Shown in pieces: positions 21,579 to 30,353 of a DNA stretch of 64,000 nt. The position numbers and the translations under genes were made by a program. The first letter of the stretch is position 1. Each line of letters opens with the position of its first letter. Source of the DNA: Anaerococcus sp. Marseille-P3915 (GTDB lineage: Bacteria > Bacillota > Clostridia > Tissierellales > Peptoniphilaceae); contig NZ_LT984888.1 of assembly GCF_900258475.1 (NCBI RefSeq), forward strand, positions 35,596-99,595, given 5' to 3'. The notes beneath the pieces were generated by a model. It made no database searches. It was not told the DNA's origin and saw only the letters and a list, made by a program, of their open reading frames with translations.

Positions 21579-22661
21579 TTAAAGTAAGGACTCAACCCTT
21601 TTGGCAAGAAAGCCTATTTCCTTATACATATCCTGCCTATCAAAAGTATCCCTAAGCTCATAGGAAATAATCTTATCAAAATCTCCCTTATCCTCAACCC
21701 TCTTATTAGTAGAGTCTTCAAGGAAGATAATTTCAAGGTCTTTATTGTATCTTTTGGCAAGTTTGGCCACGTTTTGAGATGAATAGGCCCCAAATTGCTC
21801 GACATTCTCACCTAAAATAAGGACATCCTTATCCCTTATTAGCTTTTCAAAATCAAGGGTCTTCATCATAAAGTCCATAGACTTAGTAATCTTGGCCTTA
21901 AAGAAGAGATAAAGGGCCCAAGCCACTCCACCACCAGAACCAAGACCTGGCATATCGACAGAGCCTGTACCAAGTTCATCTTCGATAATCCTCTTAAAAT
22001 TCTTAGACCCCTTAAAAAGCCTAGCCGTATCAAGGTCGCTAGCGCCCTTTCTGTAGACCCTATCCTCAAGGAAAGAATTCTTACCAAAAAGAGTCTTAAA
22101 GGTAGAGGTCGCTATGACAATCTTAACATCTTTAAGCCTCCTATCAAGGCCAGAAATATCAGCCCTAGCCACTCTTTCCATATTTTCTGCAATAGGGTTA
22201 AGGTCATTGTCATCCAAATCGTAAAATCTCGCCCCCAAGGCATAGAGCATACCCATACCCAAATCGTTAGTAGCGGTATCTCCGATGCCTATATAAAAGG
22301 ACTTGGCCCCATTATCAAGGCCATCAAGAATCATCTCCCCAAAACCAAGAGAAGAAGACTCCATAACCCTAAGGTCTTCCTTATAAAGGAGCCTAATTCC
22401 AGAAGACTCAGCCATCTCCATAACAGCCAAATCATCCTTGAGTATGTATCTGGCGGTGATCACATCATTTAGAGGATTATGTACATTGACATATTTATAT
22501 TTCCCCTTAATCACAGCCTGCATAGCTTCAACAGTCCCATCACCTCCATCCAAAAAGGGCATGACAGTCACATCTTCATTCATATTATTTTTAAAAACAT
22601 TTCCGATTTCAACGGAATTTTCAAAAGTTTTTATAGAATCAATTCCAATTAATATTTTCAT
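21579..22661 (-). CDS. Glycerate kinase (GlxK type)
   Basis: A type-1 glycerate 2-kinase of about 360 residues, phosphorylating glycerate to feed glycolysis. Family signatures: the N-terminal IGIDSIKTFENSVEIGNVF, FLDGGDGTVEAM, LGMGMLYALGARF and PGLGSGGGVAWALYLFF. I choose the ATG at 22661, because GGGAG precedes it at good spacing; the ATG four codons upstream overlaps that ribosome site. It heads the minus-strand group that continues with the rhomboid gene. Confidence 0.9.
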   Translation of the reverse strand: MKILIGIDSIKTFENSVEIGNVFKNNMNEDVTVMPFLDGGDGTVEAMQAVIKGKYKYVNVHNPLNDVITARYILKDDLAVMEMAESSGIRLLYKEDLRVMESSSLGFGEMILDGLDNGAKSFYIGIGDTATNDLGMGMLYALGARFYDLDDNDLNPIAENMERVARADISGLDRRLKDVKIVIATSTFKTLFGKNSFLEDRVYRKGASDLDTARLFKGSKNFKRIIEDELGTGSVDMPGLGSGGGVAWALYLFFKAKITKSMDFMMKTLDFEKLIRDKDVLILGENVEQFGAYSSQNVAKLAKRYNKDLEIIFLEDSTNKRVEDKGDFDKIISYELRDTFDRQDMYKEIGFLAKRVESLL

Positions 22662-22747
22662 CTTATCTCCCATCCTTATAATATATACCCTAGAAAATTA
22701 AATTTTATTAAAGAAAAAGGACTTATTCAAAAATAAGTGCAAAAAGC

Positions 22748-22880
22748 TTTACAAATAAGCTATTTGCTGCTATACTAAATAAGAAGGTTAAGAAACTTTC
22801 GCTGTTTAACTCATGAAATCTACATATGATTTCAACCATCAGGGCCATTAGTATTTAGCTAATGGCTCTATTTAATGGTA
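22748..22880 (+). ncRNA. Putative small RNA with its own promoter and terminator
   Basis: TTTACA (22748-22753), 17 bases, TATACT (22771-22776) form a clear + strand promoter. The expected transcript from about 22783 holds hairpins GTTAA/TTAAC, TGAAATC/GATTTCA, and finally GCCATTAG/CTAATGGC followed by TCTATTT near 22870. It has no useful open frame. I do not recognise the RNA family. Confidence 0.5.
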
Positions 22881-23280
22881 GCAAAAATATTGTAAGCAAT
22901 ATTTTTGCGGTCTTCACAATATTTTCGAGTGCAAAGCACGAAGAAAAGATTGATGAAGAACCTTATGCAGCGAATAAAAATTGATGCGACGAATAGGAGC
23001 ATTGATTTTTATGAGTCGCATTGTCAGGCATACAGCTTATTTCATATCTTTTAATTATTAGCTATTATATTCATGATAATCCAAATAATCACCTGTAAAC
23101 GATGTATCAACGAAACCCTATATAAAGAACAATGGTCCTCATGAGCCGGACTGGCTTATTCTCTGTCATGTCGAAGGAGCTTTGCGACTAAGATATTTCA
23201 TACCCCTTTAAAATTAGTTAATTTTTGCTATATTCTCTTTATTTGGTAAAGTTAAATAGTAAGTTATTAATTTCAGGAGG
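22881..23280. other. Structured intergenic region
   Basis: A perfect 12-bp hairpin GCAAAAATATTG/CAATATTTTTGC lies at 22881-22908. A second stem, CGAGTGC-AAA-GCACG, is near 22924. A 14-bp stem with two G-U pairs lies at 22974-22987 and 22999-23012. Repeat copy 5 (23135-23158) follows. No gene is visible. Confidence 0.55.
23135..23158 (+). repeat. Dispersed repeat, copy 5
   Basis: GTCCTCATGAGCCGGACTGG and the following CTTA match the copies at 4336, 11739, 11951 and 12246. Confidence 0.65.
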
Positions 23281-23285
23281 AGAAT

Positions 23286-24194
23286 TTGTTAAAAAATAAA
23301 AAAACAGCTATTATATTTTCTATCTTTGCCATGTTCCTTTGGGGATCGGCTATCCCTACTATAAAGACTACCTATATAGAGCTTGCTGTAGCTAGTACTG
23401 ATACAGGTCTTAAGATTCTTATAGCGGGAATTAGGTTTTTTATGGCAGGGATTATTACCCTTATATATTTTAAGATTTTTAATAAAGATGAAGTAGACAA
23501 GAGTCAGATTAACTGGAAATTCATTATAATTTTGGGTCTTATCCAGACCTTTATCCAGTATATGTGCTACTATATAGGCCTATCAAATACTGCGGGTGTT
23601 AAGTCATCTATTATCCAGTCAGCAAATTCCTTTATAGTGGTTATCATCTCATTTTTCCTACTTCCAGGTGATAAGATTGACAAGAGAATTATCATTGCCC
23701 TTATCATGGGTACTGCCGGTATTATTGTCACAAATATGGGCAAGGAAGCAGGTGATAGTCCCTTAAGACTAACTGGTGAGGGTTTGATACTTGTATCTAC
23801 CACCATCAATGCCCTATGTACAGTCCTTGTTAGAAAATATGGCCAGGGCCAAAATGCCTATATTATGACAGGGGTTCAATTTTTGATTGGGTCTACCATC
23901 CTTATAATCACAGGATCTATACTTAAGGAAGGAAGTCTGGTCTTTACAGCCAAGGCTGCCATCTTACTTTTATATGCTGCCTTTATTTCAGCTACCGCCT
24001 TTAGCATTTGGACAATAGTCCTTATGAACCACTCAGCAGGAGAATTTGGAATTTACAAGCTCTTTGTCCCACTTTTTGGATCTGTCCTATCAGTTATAAT
24101 CCTAGGAGAGACTTTTACTACAAATCTTGCTATCGGTATGATTTTAGTTTTGTCAGGGTCTTTAATTTTAAATACCAAGAAGAAAAGAGCATAA
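23286..24194 (+). CDS. EamA/DMT-family transporter
   Basis: A 302-residue inner-membrane protein with ten predicted helices in two EamA halves. The first half starts with IIFSIFAMFLWGSAIPTIK, the second with GEGLILVSTTINALCTVLVR and ends with IILGETFTTNLAIGMILVLSG. These proteins export metabolites such as amino acids; substrate unknown. The start is TTG at 23286, six bases after AGGAGGAG; no ATG is available at the right place. Confidence 0.88.
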   Translation: MLKNKKTAIIFSIFAMFLWGSAIPTIKTTYIELAVASTDTGLKILIAGIRFFMAGIITLIYFKIFNKDEVDKSQINWKFIIILGLIQTFIQYMCYYIGLSNTAGVKSSIIQSANSFIVVIISFFLLPGDKIDKRIIIALIMGTAGIIVTNMGKEAGDSPLRLTGEGLILVSTTINALCTVLVRKYGQGQNAYIMTGVQFLIGSTILIITGSILKEGSLVFTAKAAILLLYAAFISATAFSIWTIVLMNHSAGEFGIYKLFVPLFGSVLSVIILGETFTTNLAIGMILVLSGSLILNTKKKRA

Positions 24195-24198
24195 TTTT

Positions 24199-24227
24199 AG
24201 CTTTCGCCTTAGGCGAAGGCTTTTTTA
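24199..24227 (+). terminator. Terminator after the EamA transporter
   Basis: AGCTTTCGCC-TTA-GGCGAAGGCT with a T run; ten paired positions including one G-U. Confidence 0.85.
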
Positions 24228-24254
24228 TTTTTATTTTTATAAAAACTCTTTCCC

Positions 24255-24291
24255 TTGACTTTTTAAATTAGAATGATTATAATTATTATTA
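24255..24291 (+). promoter_or_regulatory. ahpCF promoter with PerR box
   Basis: TTGACT (24255-24260), 17 bases, TATAAT (24278-24283). A PerR-type site TTATAATTATTATTA at 24277-24291 (14 of 15 to TTATAATNATTATAA) covers the -10, so peroxide-responsive repression is likely. Confidence 0.8.
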
Positions 24292-24318
24292 TAGAATATA
24301 AATAAAAAGGAGAAAATT

Positions 24319-24888
24319 ATGGCTTTAATCGGAAAAACATTACCACAATTTGAACTTGACGCATACAATCCAGCTAAGGAAGAATTTATAAAGGTTACAG
24401 ATGAGGACCTAAAGGGTTCTTGGACTGTTCTTATCTTCTATCCAGCTGACTTTACTTTTGTATGCCCTACAGAGCTAGAAGATATGCAAGAATCATACGC
24501 AGAGCTTAAGGAACTAGGTGCTGAGGTTTACTCAATTTCAGTTGATACCCACTTTGTTCACAAGGCTTGGCATGATAATAGTGATGCTATTAGCAAGATT
24601 GAATACACAATGATTGGCGATTCAAACAAGGAATTAACAAGAGCTTTAGACCTACTTGATGAATCAGGCAAGGCTCACAGAGCTACCCTTGTTCTTGACC
24701 CAGAAAATGTTATCCAAACTGTTGAAATCAACGCTGATGGAATAGGTAGAAAGGCTAATGTAAATATTAACAAGGTTAAGGCTGGAAAATATATAGCAGC
24801 TCACCCAGGCGAAGCTTGCCCAGCTAAATGGGAATCAGAAGAAAGTGCAACCCTTACACCAGGACTTGACCTAGTAGGTAAAATCTAA
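24319..24888 (+). CDS. ahpC: Alkyl hydroperoxide reductase C (2-Cys peroxiredoxin)
   Basis: A 189-residue peroxiredoxin that reduces hydrogen and organic peroxides in the cytosol. The peroxidatic cysteine lies in [11 protein letters not shown] (residue 49) and the resolving one in [11 protein letters not shown] near the C-terminus, as in typical AhpC. It ends two bases before ahpF, its dedicated reductase, and both follow a PerR-type promoter. Confidence 0.97.
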   Translation: MALIGKTLPQFELDAYNPAKEEFIKVTDEDLKGSWTVLIFYPADFTFVCPTELEDMQESYAELKELGAEVYSISVDTHFVHKAWHDNSDAISKIEYTMIGDSNKELTRALDLLDESGKAHRATLVLDPENVIQTVEINADGIGRKANVNINKVKAGKYIAAHPGEACPAKWESEESATLTPGLDLVGKI

Positions 24889-24890
24889 TA

Positions 24891-26420
24891 ATGTTAGATA
24901 ATAATCTAAAGACCCAGTTAGCCCAATACCTTGACCTCCTCAAAGGGGAGGTCACTATTGGGCTTTCTGTTGATAATAGCGAAAATTCCAAAAAAGTTAA
25001 GGAATTTATAGACGATGTAGCAAGCCTTTCATCAAAGATAAAGGTTGAGGAAAAAGACCTCACCTACAATCCATCCTTTGATCTTAAGGGTGAATTTGAC
25101 CACGGTAATATAGTCTTTGCAGGCCTTCCACTAGGCCACGAATTTGCTTCCTTTGCCCTTGCCCTTTTACAAGTTGGAGGAATAGAGCCAAAGGTTGATG
25201 AAAGTATAAAGGCTAGGATTAAGGCCCTAGACGGATGCGATTTTGAAACAATTGTATCTCTTTCTTGCCACAATTGTCCAGATGTTGTCCAAGGCCTAAA
25301 TATCATGGCCATCCTAAATCCTTCTATAAATCACACCATGATTGAAGGATCTATGTTCCAAGAAATAGCAGAAGGTCGTGATGTCCTTGCAGTTCCTGCC
25401 ATCTTTAAGGATGGGGACTTCTTTGAGGGCGGCAAACAATCAATCGAGACAATCCTTGATAAACTCGGCTCAAAGATAGACGCTGACCACTTTGCTGATA
25501 AGGGACTTTTTGATGTCCTAATAGTAGGTGGAGGTCCAGCAGCAGCAACAGCGGCTATCTATGCAGCTAGAAAGGGAATCAAGACAGGAATCATTGCCAG
25601 CGAATTTGGTGGCCAAGTCAATGAAACTCTTTCTATAGAAAATATCCCAGGCTTTAAATATACAGAAGGCCCTGAATTTATGAATCAAATGAAAGAGCAA
25701 GTCAAGGCTTTAGATGTTGAGATAATGACAGGTGCCCTTGCAGAAAATATTGAAAAGAAAGATGGAAATATAGAAACCAGCCTAGATAATGGGGCTAAGC
25801 TTGAATCAAAAACTGCAATAATTGCCACAGGAGCTAGGTGGAGACTAATCGGCATTCCTGGAGAGACTGAATTTAGAAACAAGGGTGTAGCCTATTGTAC
25901 CCACTGCGACGGCCCACTTTTTAAGGGCAAGAATGTAGCGGTAATTGGCGGAGGTAACTCAGGAATTGAGGCTGCAATCGACCTAGCAGGCATGGTTAAC
26001 CATGTAACAGTCCTAGAATTCTTGCCAGAATTAAAGGCTGATGAGGTCCTACAAAAGAAGGTCAAATCCCTTTCAAATGTAGAAATCATAACCAATGCCC
26101 AAACCACAGGCCTCTACGGTTCTAACAGGCTAGAAAGCCTAGAATATACTGACAGGATTTCTGGAAAAGACCACAAGCTTGATATAGCTGGCTGCTTTAT
26201 CCAAGTAGGGCTTGTACCAAATACAGAATGGCTAGAAAAAACTGAAGTAAGCCTAAGCCAAAGAGGAGAAATCATCACATCTGCAGATGGGTCTACAAAT
26301 GTAGAAGGCATCTATGCAGCAGGAGATGTTACAGAAGAACTCTTCAAACAAATAGTAATAGCAGCAGGATCTGGCGCAACAGCAGCCCTTGGTGCTTTCA
26401 ACTACCTAATGAGAAAATAA
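24891..26420 (+). CDS. ahpF: Alkyl hydroperoxide reductase F
   Basis: A 509-residue flavoprotein that passes electrons from NADH to AhpC. It has the N-terminal double thioredoxin-like module with CHNC at about residues 125-128, an FAD-binding GGGPAAATAA, a thioredoxin-reductase redox pair CTHC at about 336-339, the NAD-binding GGGNSGIEAA, and the C-terminal IYAAGDV. Length and domain order are those of full AhpF. Confidence 0.96.
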   Translation: MLDNNLKTQLAQYLDLLKGEVTIGLSVDNSENSKKVKEFIDDVASLSSKIKVEEKDLTYNPSFDLKGEFDHGNIVFAGLPLGHEFASFALALLQVGGIEPKVDESIKARIKALDGCDFETIVSLSCHNCPDVVQGLNIMAILNPSINHTMIEGSMFQEIAEGRDVLAVPAIFKDGDFFEGGKQSIETILDKLGSKIDADHFADKGLFDVLIVGGGPAAATAAIYAARKGIKTGIIASEFGGQVNETLSIENIPGFKYTEGPEFMNQMKEQVKALDVEIMTGALAENIEKKDGNIETSLDNGAKLESKTAIIATGARWRLIGIPGETEFRNKGVAYCTHCDGPLFKGKNVAVIGGGNSGIEAAIDLAGMVNHVTVLEFLPELKADEVLQKKVKSLSNVEIITNAQTTGLYGSNRLESLEYTDRISGKDHKLDIAGCFIQVGLVPNTEWLEKTEVSLSQRGEIITSADGSTNVEGIYAAGDVTEELFKQIVIAAGSGATAALGAFNYLMRK

Positions 26421-26432
26421 ATTTAGAGATAG

Positions 26433-26467
26433 AAAAAGACAGAGTCATTGCGATTTCTGTCTTTTTT
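26433..26467 (+). terminator. Terminator of ahpCF
   Basis: AAAAAGACAG pairs with CTGTCTTTTT around a 12-base loop; T run follows. Confidence 0.75.
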
Positions 26468-26554
26468 GATGAATATTTTTGAAAAATTTACCTTAGCTTG
26501 AAAATTATAAAAGTCAAAATAAAATCAATTAAAAACTAAAAGCGAGGAGACTTT

Positions 26555-27076
26555 GTGGAAAAGATACAAACAAAAAGATTGACCCTAAGAAAGCTTAATA
26601 AAGATGATGCTAAGGCCATCTACGAGGGATGGGCAAGTGATGAAGAGGTCACCAAATTTCTCACCTGGCACCCTCACGAAAACATCGAAACGACTCAGGA
26701 AATCTTAGATTCTTGGCTAGAAGCTTACAAGGATGAGGCTTGCTATAGGTATGGCATAGAGCTTACTAAGGAAAAAAAGCTCATCGGCATGATAGATGTG
26801 GTGGAATTTGATGAAGGCATACCAGAAATCGGCTACGCCTTATCAAGATCATATTGGAATCATGGCTACATGACAGAAGCCTTAAAGGCCTTTATTTACC
26901 AGCTTATCTTAAGGGGCTATAGAAAAATATATATAGAAGCAGACGAAAATAACCTAGCAAGCTTAGCGCTAATAAAAAAGAATGGATTTAGCTTTTTGGG
27001 CAAGGAAAGAAAGATAAAATCCACCTTCAAAAACGAACTTGTAACAGTTAATACCTATCAACTTGATATAAAATAA
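26555..27076 (+). CDS. GNAT N-acetyltransferase (RimJ/RimL type)
   Basis: A 173-residue acetyltransferase. It starts with the RimJ-like IQTKRLTLRKLNKDDA, has the central EIGYALSRSYWNHGYMTEAL (with the substitute for the Q/RxxGxG loop) and ends with NLASLALIKKNGFSFLGKER. Members acetylate protein N-termini or small molecules; the substrate is unknown. The start is GTG at 26555, preceded by GCGAGGAG. Confidence 0.88.
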   Translation: MEKIQTKRLTLRKLNKDDAKAIYEGWASDEEVTKFLTWHPHENIETTQEILDSWLEAYKDEACYRYGIELTKEKKLIGMIDVVEFDEGIPEIGYALSRSYWNHGYMTEALKAFIYQLILRGYRKIYIEADENNLASLALIKKNGFSFLGKERKIKSTFKNELVTVNTYQLDIK

Positions 27077-27079
27077 AAC

Positions 27080-27116
27080 AAGCCTACTACTTTGTTTTGC
27101 AAAGTAGCGGGCTTTT
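27080..27116. terminator. Terminator after the GNAT gene
   Basis: AAGCCTACTACTTTG pairs with CAAAGTAGCGGGCTT around a five-base loop, then TTTATTT. Confidence 0.8.
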
Positions 27117-27285
27117 ATTTGTCTGTAAATTTTTTAAAAAAATAATTTCTGCTAGTAACTAGAAGAATCGAATATATTAATTTAAAGAAAAATCTATCAG
27201 TACTTCCAATAAGAGTGGATAATATAGCAAACATCGATAAATAATAAACTTTTCTAAATATAAAATCTAGCTTTATCTTTTTCAT
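27115..27285 (-). CDS. Possible 56-residue membrane protein
   Basis: A short open frame on the minus strand starts with MKKIKLDFIFRK and has two hydrophobic stretches, LSMFAILSTLIGS and FKLIYSILLV, flanked by basic residues. An AGGAG lies 11 bases before the ATG, a little far. Its stop touches the terminator of the opposite gene. It may be a real small membrane protein or chance; no family is recognised. Confidence 0.35.
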   Translation of the reverse strand: MKKIKLDFIFRKVYYLSMFAILSTLIGSTDRFFFKLIYSILLVTSRNYFFKKFTDK

Positions 27286-27545
27286 AATTTAACTTACTCC
27301 TAAATAAATTATTATCCTAGCTTGCCTATAAATTTATTCAGTGATATTCTAATAATTATTTAGTATTTAATTATCAATAAGAAGATTTTCATACTTATTA
27401 TATAAACTATTACTATATTTAAATATATTTTCTAAACTTAAGAAAGTTTAAGATCTGACATGATTTTTATTCTAACTTAGGCTATATAGCTTATTTACAA
27501 GATTCTAAAGGTCTTTTTGCATTAATATTCTTTGTTAAAATATTA
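27286..27545. other. A/T-rich intergenic region
   Basis: No gene or clear structure found between the small open frame and the zinc operon promoter. Confidence 0.5.
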
Positions 27546-27550
27546 ATTTT

Positions 27551-27614
27551 AACTGATAATGCAAATCACTCTTGACTTTTTGGATGATAAGTGTTATTAT
27601 TATCAATATCAGTT
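27551..27614 (+). promoter_or_regulatory. Promoter and putative metal operator of the second zinc operon
   Basis: TTGACT (27572-27577), 17 bases, TATTAT (27595-27600). Just upstream, TGATAATGCAAATCA (27554-27568) resembles a 7-1-7 Fur-family box (left half exact). The promoter is also framed by AACTGATA (27551-27558) and its exact inverse TATCAGTT (27607-27614). A zinc repressor site is a reasonable inference. Confidence 0.55.
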
Positions 27615-27653
27615 AGTCGATTAACAATTAATAAAAATTTATGAGGTGAAACT

Positions 27654-28337
27654 ATGAAAAACAAAAATAAATATACTATTGCAGCCCTACTTTCATTAGG
27701 ACTTGTTCTTTCTGCTTGCCAAAAAGATGCAGCTGATACAAAAACCAAAGAAGATACTAAGGCTGAAACAAAGGTTGAAGAAACAGCTAAAGAAGAAAAA
27801 CCAGCTGAAGAAGCTAAAGAAGCTGAAAAGCCTGCTGAAGAAGTAAGCATGGCTGATTGGGAAGGCCAATGGAACGGCATGGGCGGATATCTAGAAAAAC
27901 CTGAAATCCAAGAAGCTTACAAGACTTTAGCAGAAAAAGAAAATACTGATGAAGCATCAGCTAAGGAAGCTTATCTTAAGAAGAGAAAATGTGACTTTGG
28001 CGGTCTTGAAATTTCTGGCGACCATGTTAAATTCCTAAAAGAATTCCCTGAAGCTAAGGGCGAGGTAATAGGTGAAGCAGATTACAAATACAAAGAAAAA
28101 GTAGAAGTAGAGCACGGTGGACACAAACTTGAATGGGATATATTTGAAGCTACAAGCGAAGATGCTCCTTACAAGGTTCTTATGATGATGCCTATCCACG
28201 GTGAAGAAACTCTAACCCACTTCCATATGAGATATGGTGATGATAAGGATAGCCTACTTAAGGAAGAAGGCTGGTACCCAACATTTGTAAAACCTACTTC
28301 AACAGACCAACAAATTATAGATGAAATTACTGAATAG
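27654..28337 (+). CDS. zinT: ZinT-domain metal-binding lipoprotein
   Basis: A 227-residue lipoprotein (lipobox LSAC) with an Ala/Glu/Lys repeat linker (residues about 23-62) and then a complete ZinT/YodA domain: DWEGQWNGMGGYL, DHVKFLKEF, VEVEHGGHKLEWDIFEA, and HGEETLTHFHMRYGDDK with the metal-binding histidines. ZinT captures zinc and feeds ZnuA; in streptococcal AdcA the same domain is fused to the receptor. Here it is separate and overlaps the receptor gene by 17 bases. Confidence 0.92.
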   Translation: MKNKNKYTIAALLSLGLVLSACQKDAADTKTKEDTKAETKVEETAKEEKPAEEAKEAEKPAEEVSMADWEGQWNGMGGYLEKPEIQEAYKTLAEKENTDEASAKEAYLKKRKCDFGGLEISGDHVKFLKEFPEAKGEVIGEADYKYKEKVEVEHGGHKLEWDIFEATSEDAPYKVLMMMPIHGEETLTHFHMRYGDDKDSLLKEEGWYPTFVKPTSTDQQIIDEITE

Positions 28338-29685
28338 GATACTATCCCTCGATCTTAGTAGAATTAAGAAGAATTTTTCAATAGTATTTTCGCTCCTTGT
28401 CTTAATACTTGTCAGCGGATGTTCTAAGGATGTTAAAAAAACAGGTGATTCCCCTTTAGTTTACACTTCCTTTTATCCGGTAAATGACCTTACGAAGATG
28501 ATTGGTGGAGATACTATCAATGTTAAAAGCTTTATGCCTTTGGATAAGGATCCCCATATTTGGGAACCTAGTCCAAAGGATATGAAAAAACTAGCCTCAT
28601 GTGATTTATTAGTTGTAAATGGGGCAAATATGGAGCCTTGGCTTGATACTGTTAGGGAAAATCTTCCAAATCTTGATATCCTTAAGCTTTCTGATTCTGT
28701 AGACCTTATTACCTATAAGGGTGCTGCAGCAATCGGTGATTTTCAATACTTATCCAGAATTGAAATAGAGGCTGGCAAAAATAAAATCGACTTCGGCCAT
28801 ACTCATGAAGATATGATGAGGGTTGCTTTTATTAAAGATGAAGGCCTTAATCAAAAAGACTTAGTCAAGAAGGCTAAGGAAATTATGAGCCAAAAAGGTG
28901 AACTAGTGGCTCAAAAATCTACCAATAAGGTAGAAGAAGGCAAGGTTTACGGAGTAGAGATGGGCCATGAATCTGGTGAAGTATTTTTCGACTTCCCGGA
29001 AAGCGGCAAGTGGATTTTCATTTCAGATAGGATTAGTGAAGATTTGCTGCCTTATAATCTAATGGATAGCAAGGGTAATATCCTAAAAGATGAAGGCAAG
29101 GAAGAATCCCTTATGGAAGGATCCTCATCAGGTTTTGATAAGATTACCTATGATCCCCATTCTTGGCTATCTATTGTAAATGCCAAGAGATACCTAAATG
29201 CAATCCAGGAAAAGCTAGTAGAAAAATATCCAGAAAATGAAAGACTTTACAGAAAAAACAAATTAAAATACGTAGATCAGTTGACAGATATAGATGCAGA
29301 ATATAAAGAGAAGTTCTCTAAGCTTGATAAGGCAAGGAAAAATTTCCTAACCCTCCACTATGCTTACGCCTATATAGCTAGAGACTTTGACTTAACCCAG
29401 TACCCTCTCCAAGGTCTAACTAGTATTGAAAGCCCAAGTCTTAAGACAATAAAAAAGGCAATTGATTTTTCTGATTATCACCACATCTCAACAGTCTTTT
29501 ATGAATATGGACAAAATCCTAAACAGGCAAAAGCCCTTGCAGAAGAAATTGGCGGTAAGGTTTCTCCCCTTGCCTCTATGGAATATTTAAGCAAGGAACA
29601 AAAGGAAAAGGATCAAAATTACATTGATTTGATGCGTATGAACCTAGAAAATCTCTACAATTCTATGGTCGAGGAGGAAAAATGA
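28321..29685 (+). CDS. znuA: ZnuA-like zinc receptor with an inserted domain
   Basis: A 454-residue lipoprotein receptor, about 140 residues longer than the one at 9222. The cluster-9 fold is intact: DPHIWEPSPKDM, then YDPHSWLSIVNAK, LHYAYAYIARDF and VFYEYGQNPKQ supply ligands. Between the first and second ligand, roughly residues 140-275, there is an extra domain with DFGHTHEDMMRVAF, YGVEMGHESGEVFF and SGKWIFISDRI. It contains extra histidines and seems to replace the flexible His-rich loop of other receptors. The start overlaps zinT, and the first 39 residues form a long signal peptide ending at LVSGC. Confidence 0.85.
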   Translation: MKLLNRILSLDLSRIKKNFSIVFSLLVLILVSGCSKDVKKTGDSPLVYTSFYPVNDLTKMIGGDTINVKSFMPLDKDPHIWEPSPKDMKKLASCDLLVVNGANMEPWLDTVRENLPNLDILKLSDSVDLITYKGAAAIGDFQYLSRIEIEAGKNKIDFGHTHEDMMRVAFIKDEGLNQKDLVKKAKEIMSQKGELVAQKSTNKVEEGKVYGVEMGHESGEVFFDFPESGKWIFISDRISEDLLPYNLMDSKGNILKDEGKEESLMEGSSSGFDKITYDPHSWLSIVNAKRYLNAIQEKLVEKYPENERLYRKNKLKYVDQLTDIDAEYKEKFSKLDKARKNFLTLHYAYAYIARDFDLTQYPLQGLTSIESPSLKTIKKAIDFSDYHHISTVFYEYGQNPKQAKALAEEIGGKVSPLASMEYLSKEQKEKDQNYIDLMRMNLENLYNSMVEEEK

Positions 29686-30353
29686 AAGCGATAGAAATAA
29701 AAAATCTTACCTTTGCCTATAATAAAATTCCCGTCATAAGATCTTGTGATTTTAGTCTAGAAATGGGAGATTTAGCACTTATACTTGGTGGCAATGGTAG
29801 CGGTAAGTCAACTTTAATAAAATTGATGTTGGGAGAATTAAAGAAAGATACTGGGAGTATTAAAATTTTGGGGAAAAATATCGAAGATTATAAGTCATAC
29901 AAAGATATAGGTTATGTTCCACAAATAAATATAGTCAACAAAATATCCTTTCCTATAACTTGTTTAGAACTTGTATCTTTAAACCTCTATGAGGATTTTG
30001 GCTTTATTAAAATCCCTAAAAAATCCCATTACCAAAAGGCTAGAGATATCCTTATTAAGATGGGTATGGAAGATTATATAAACACACCAGTTAATGAATT
30101 GTCTGGCGGCCTTGCTCAAAGAGCTATGATCGCCAAGGCAATGATTAATAATCCCCAAATCCTAATTCTAGACGAACCTACAGCCGGGGTTGATAAGGAA
30201 AGTAAGACGAATTTCTTTGAAACTATAGACATCCTTTCAGAAAAATTCTCAATTACTATAGTTATGGTTACTCATGAATTAAAGGAAATGGAAAGTCTTA
30301 AGTTAAATATGAAAAAATATGAAATGTCAGAAGGGAGGCTAGTAGAATGTTAG
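29682..30353 (+). CDS. znuC: Zinc ABC transporter ATP-binding protein
   Basis: A 223-residue ABC ATPase: Walker A GGNGSGKST, Q-loop YVPQINI, signature LSGGLAQRAMIAKAM, Walker B ILILDEPTAGVD, and switch MVTHELK. It overlaps the receptor by 4 bases and the permease by 7 bases, so translation is coupled across the operon. Confidence 0.9.
   Translation: MKAIEIKNLTFAYNKIPVIRSCDFSLEMGDLALILGGNGSGKSTLIKLMLGELKKDTGSIKILGKNIEDYKSYKDIGYVPQINIVNKISFPITCLELVSLNLYEDFGFIKIPKKSHYQKARDILIKMGMEDYINTPVNELSGGLAQRAMIAKAMINNPQILILDEPTAGVDKESKTNFFETIDILSEKFSITIVMVTHELKEMESLKLNMKKYEMSEGRLVEC

Noticed and set aside
22748-23012. Known riboswitch (purine, TPP, preQ1, c-di-GMP, fluoride, THF, ZTP, guanidine)
   Set aside because: None of the conserved core motifs that I know for these classes is present.
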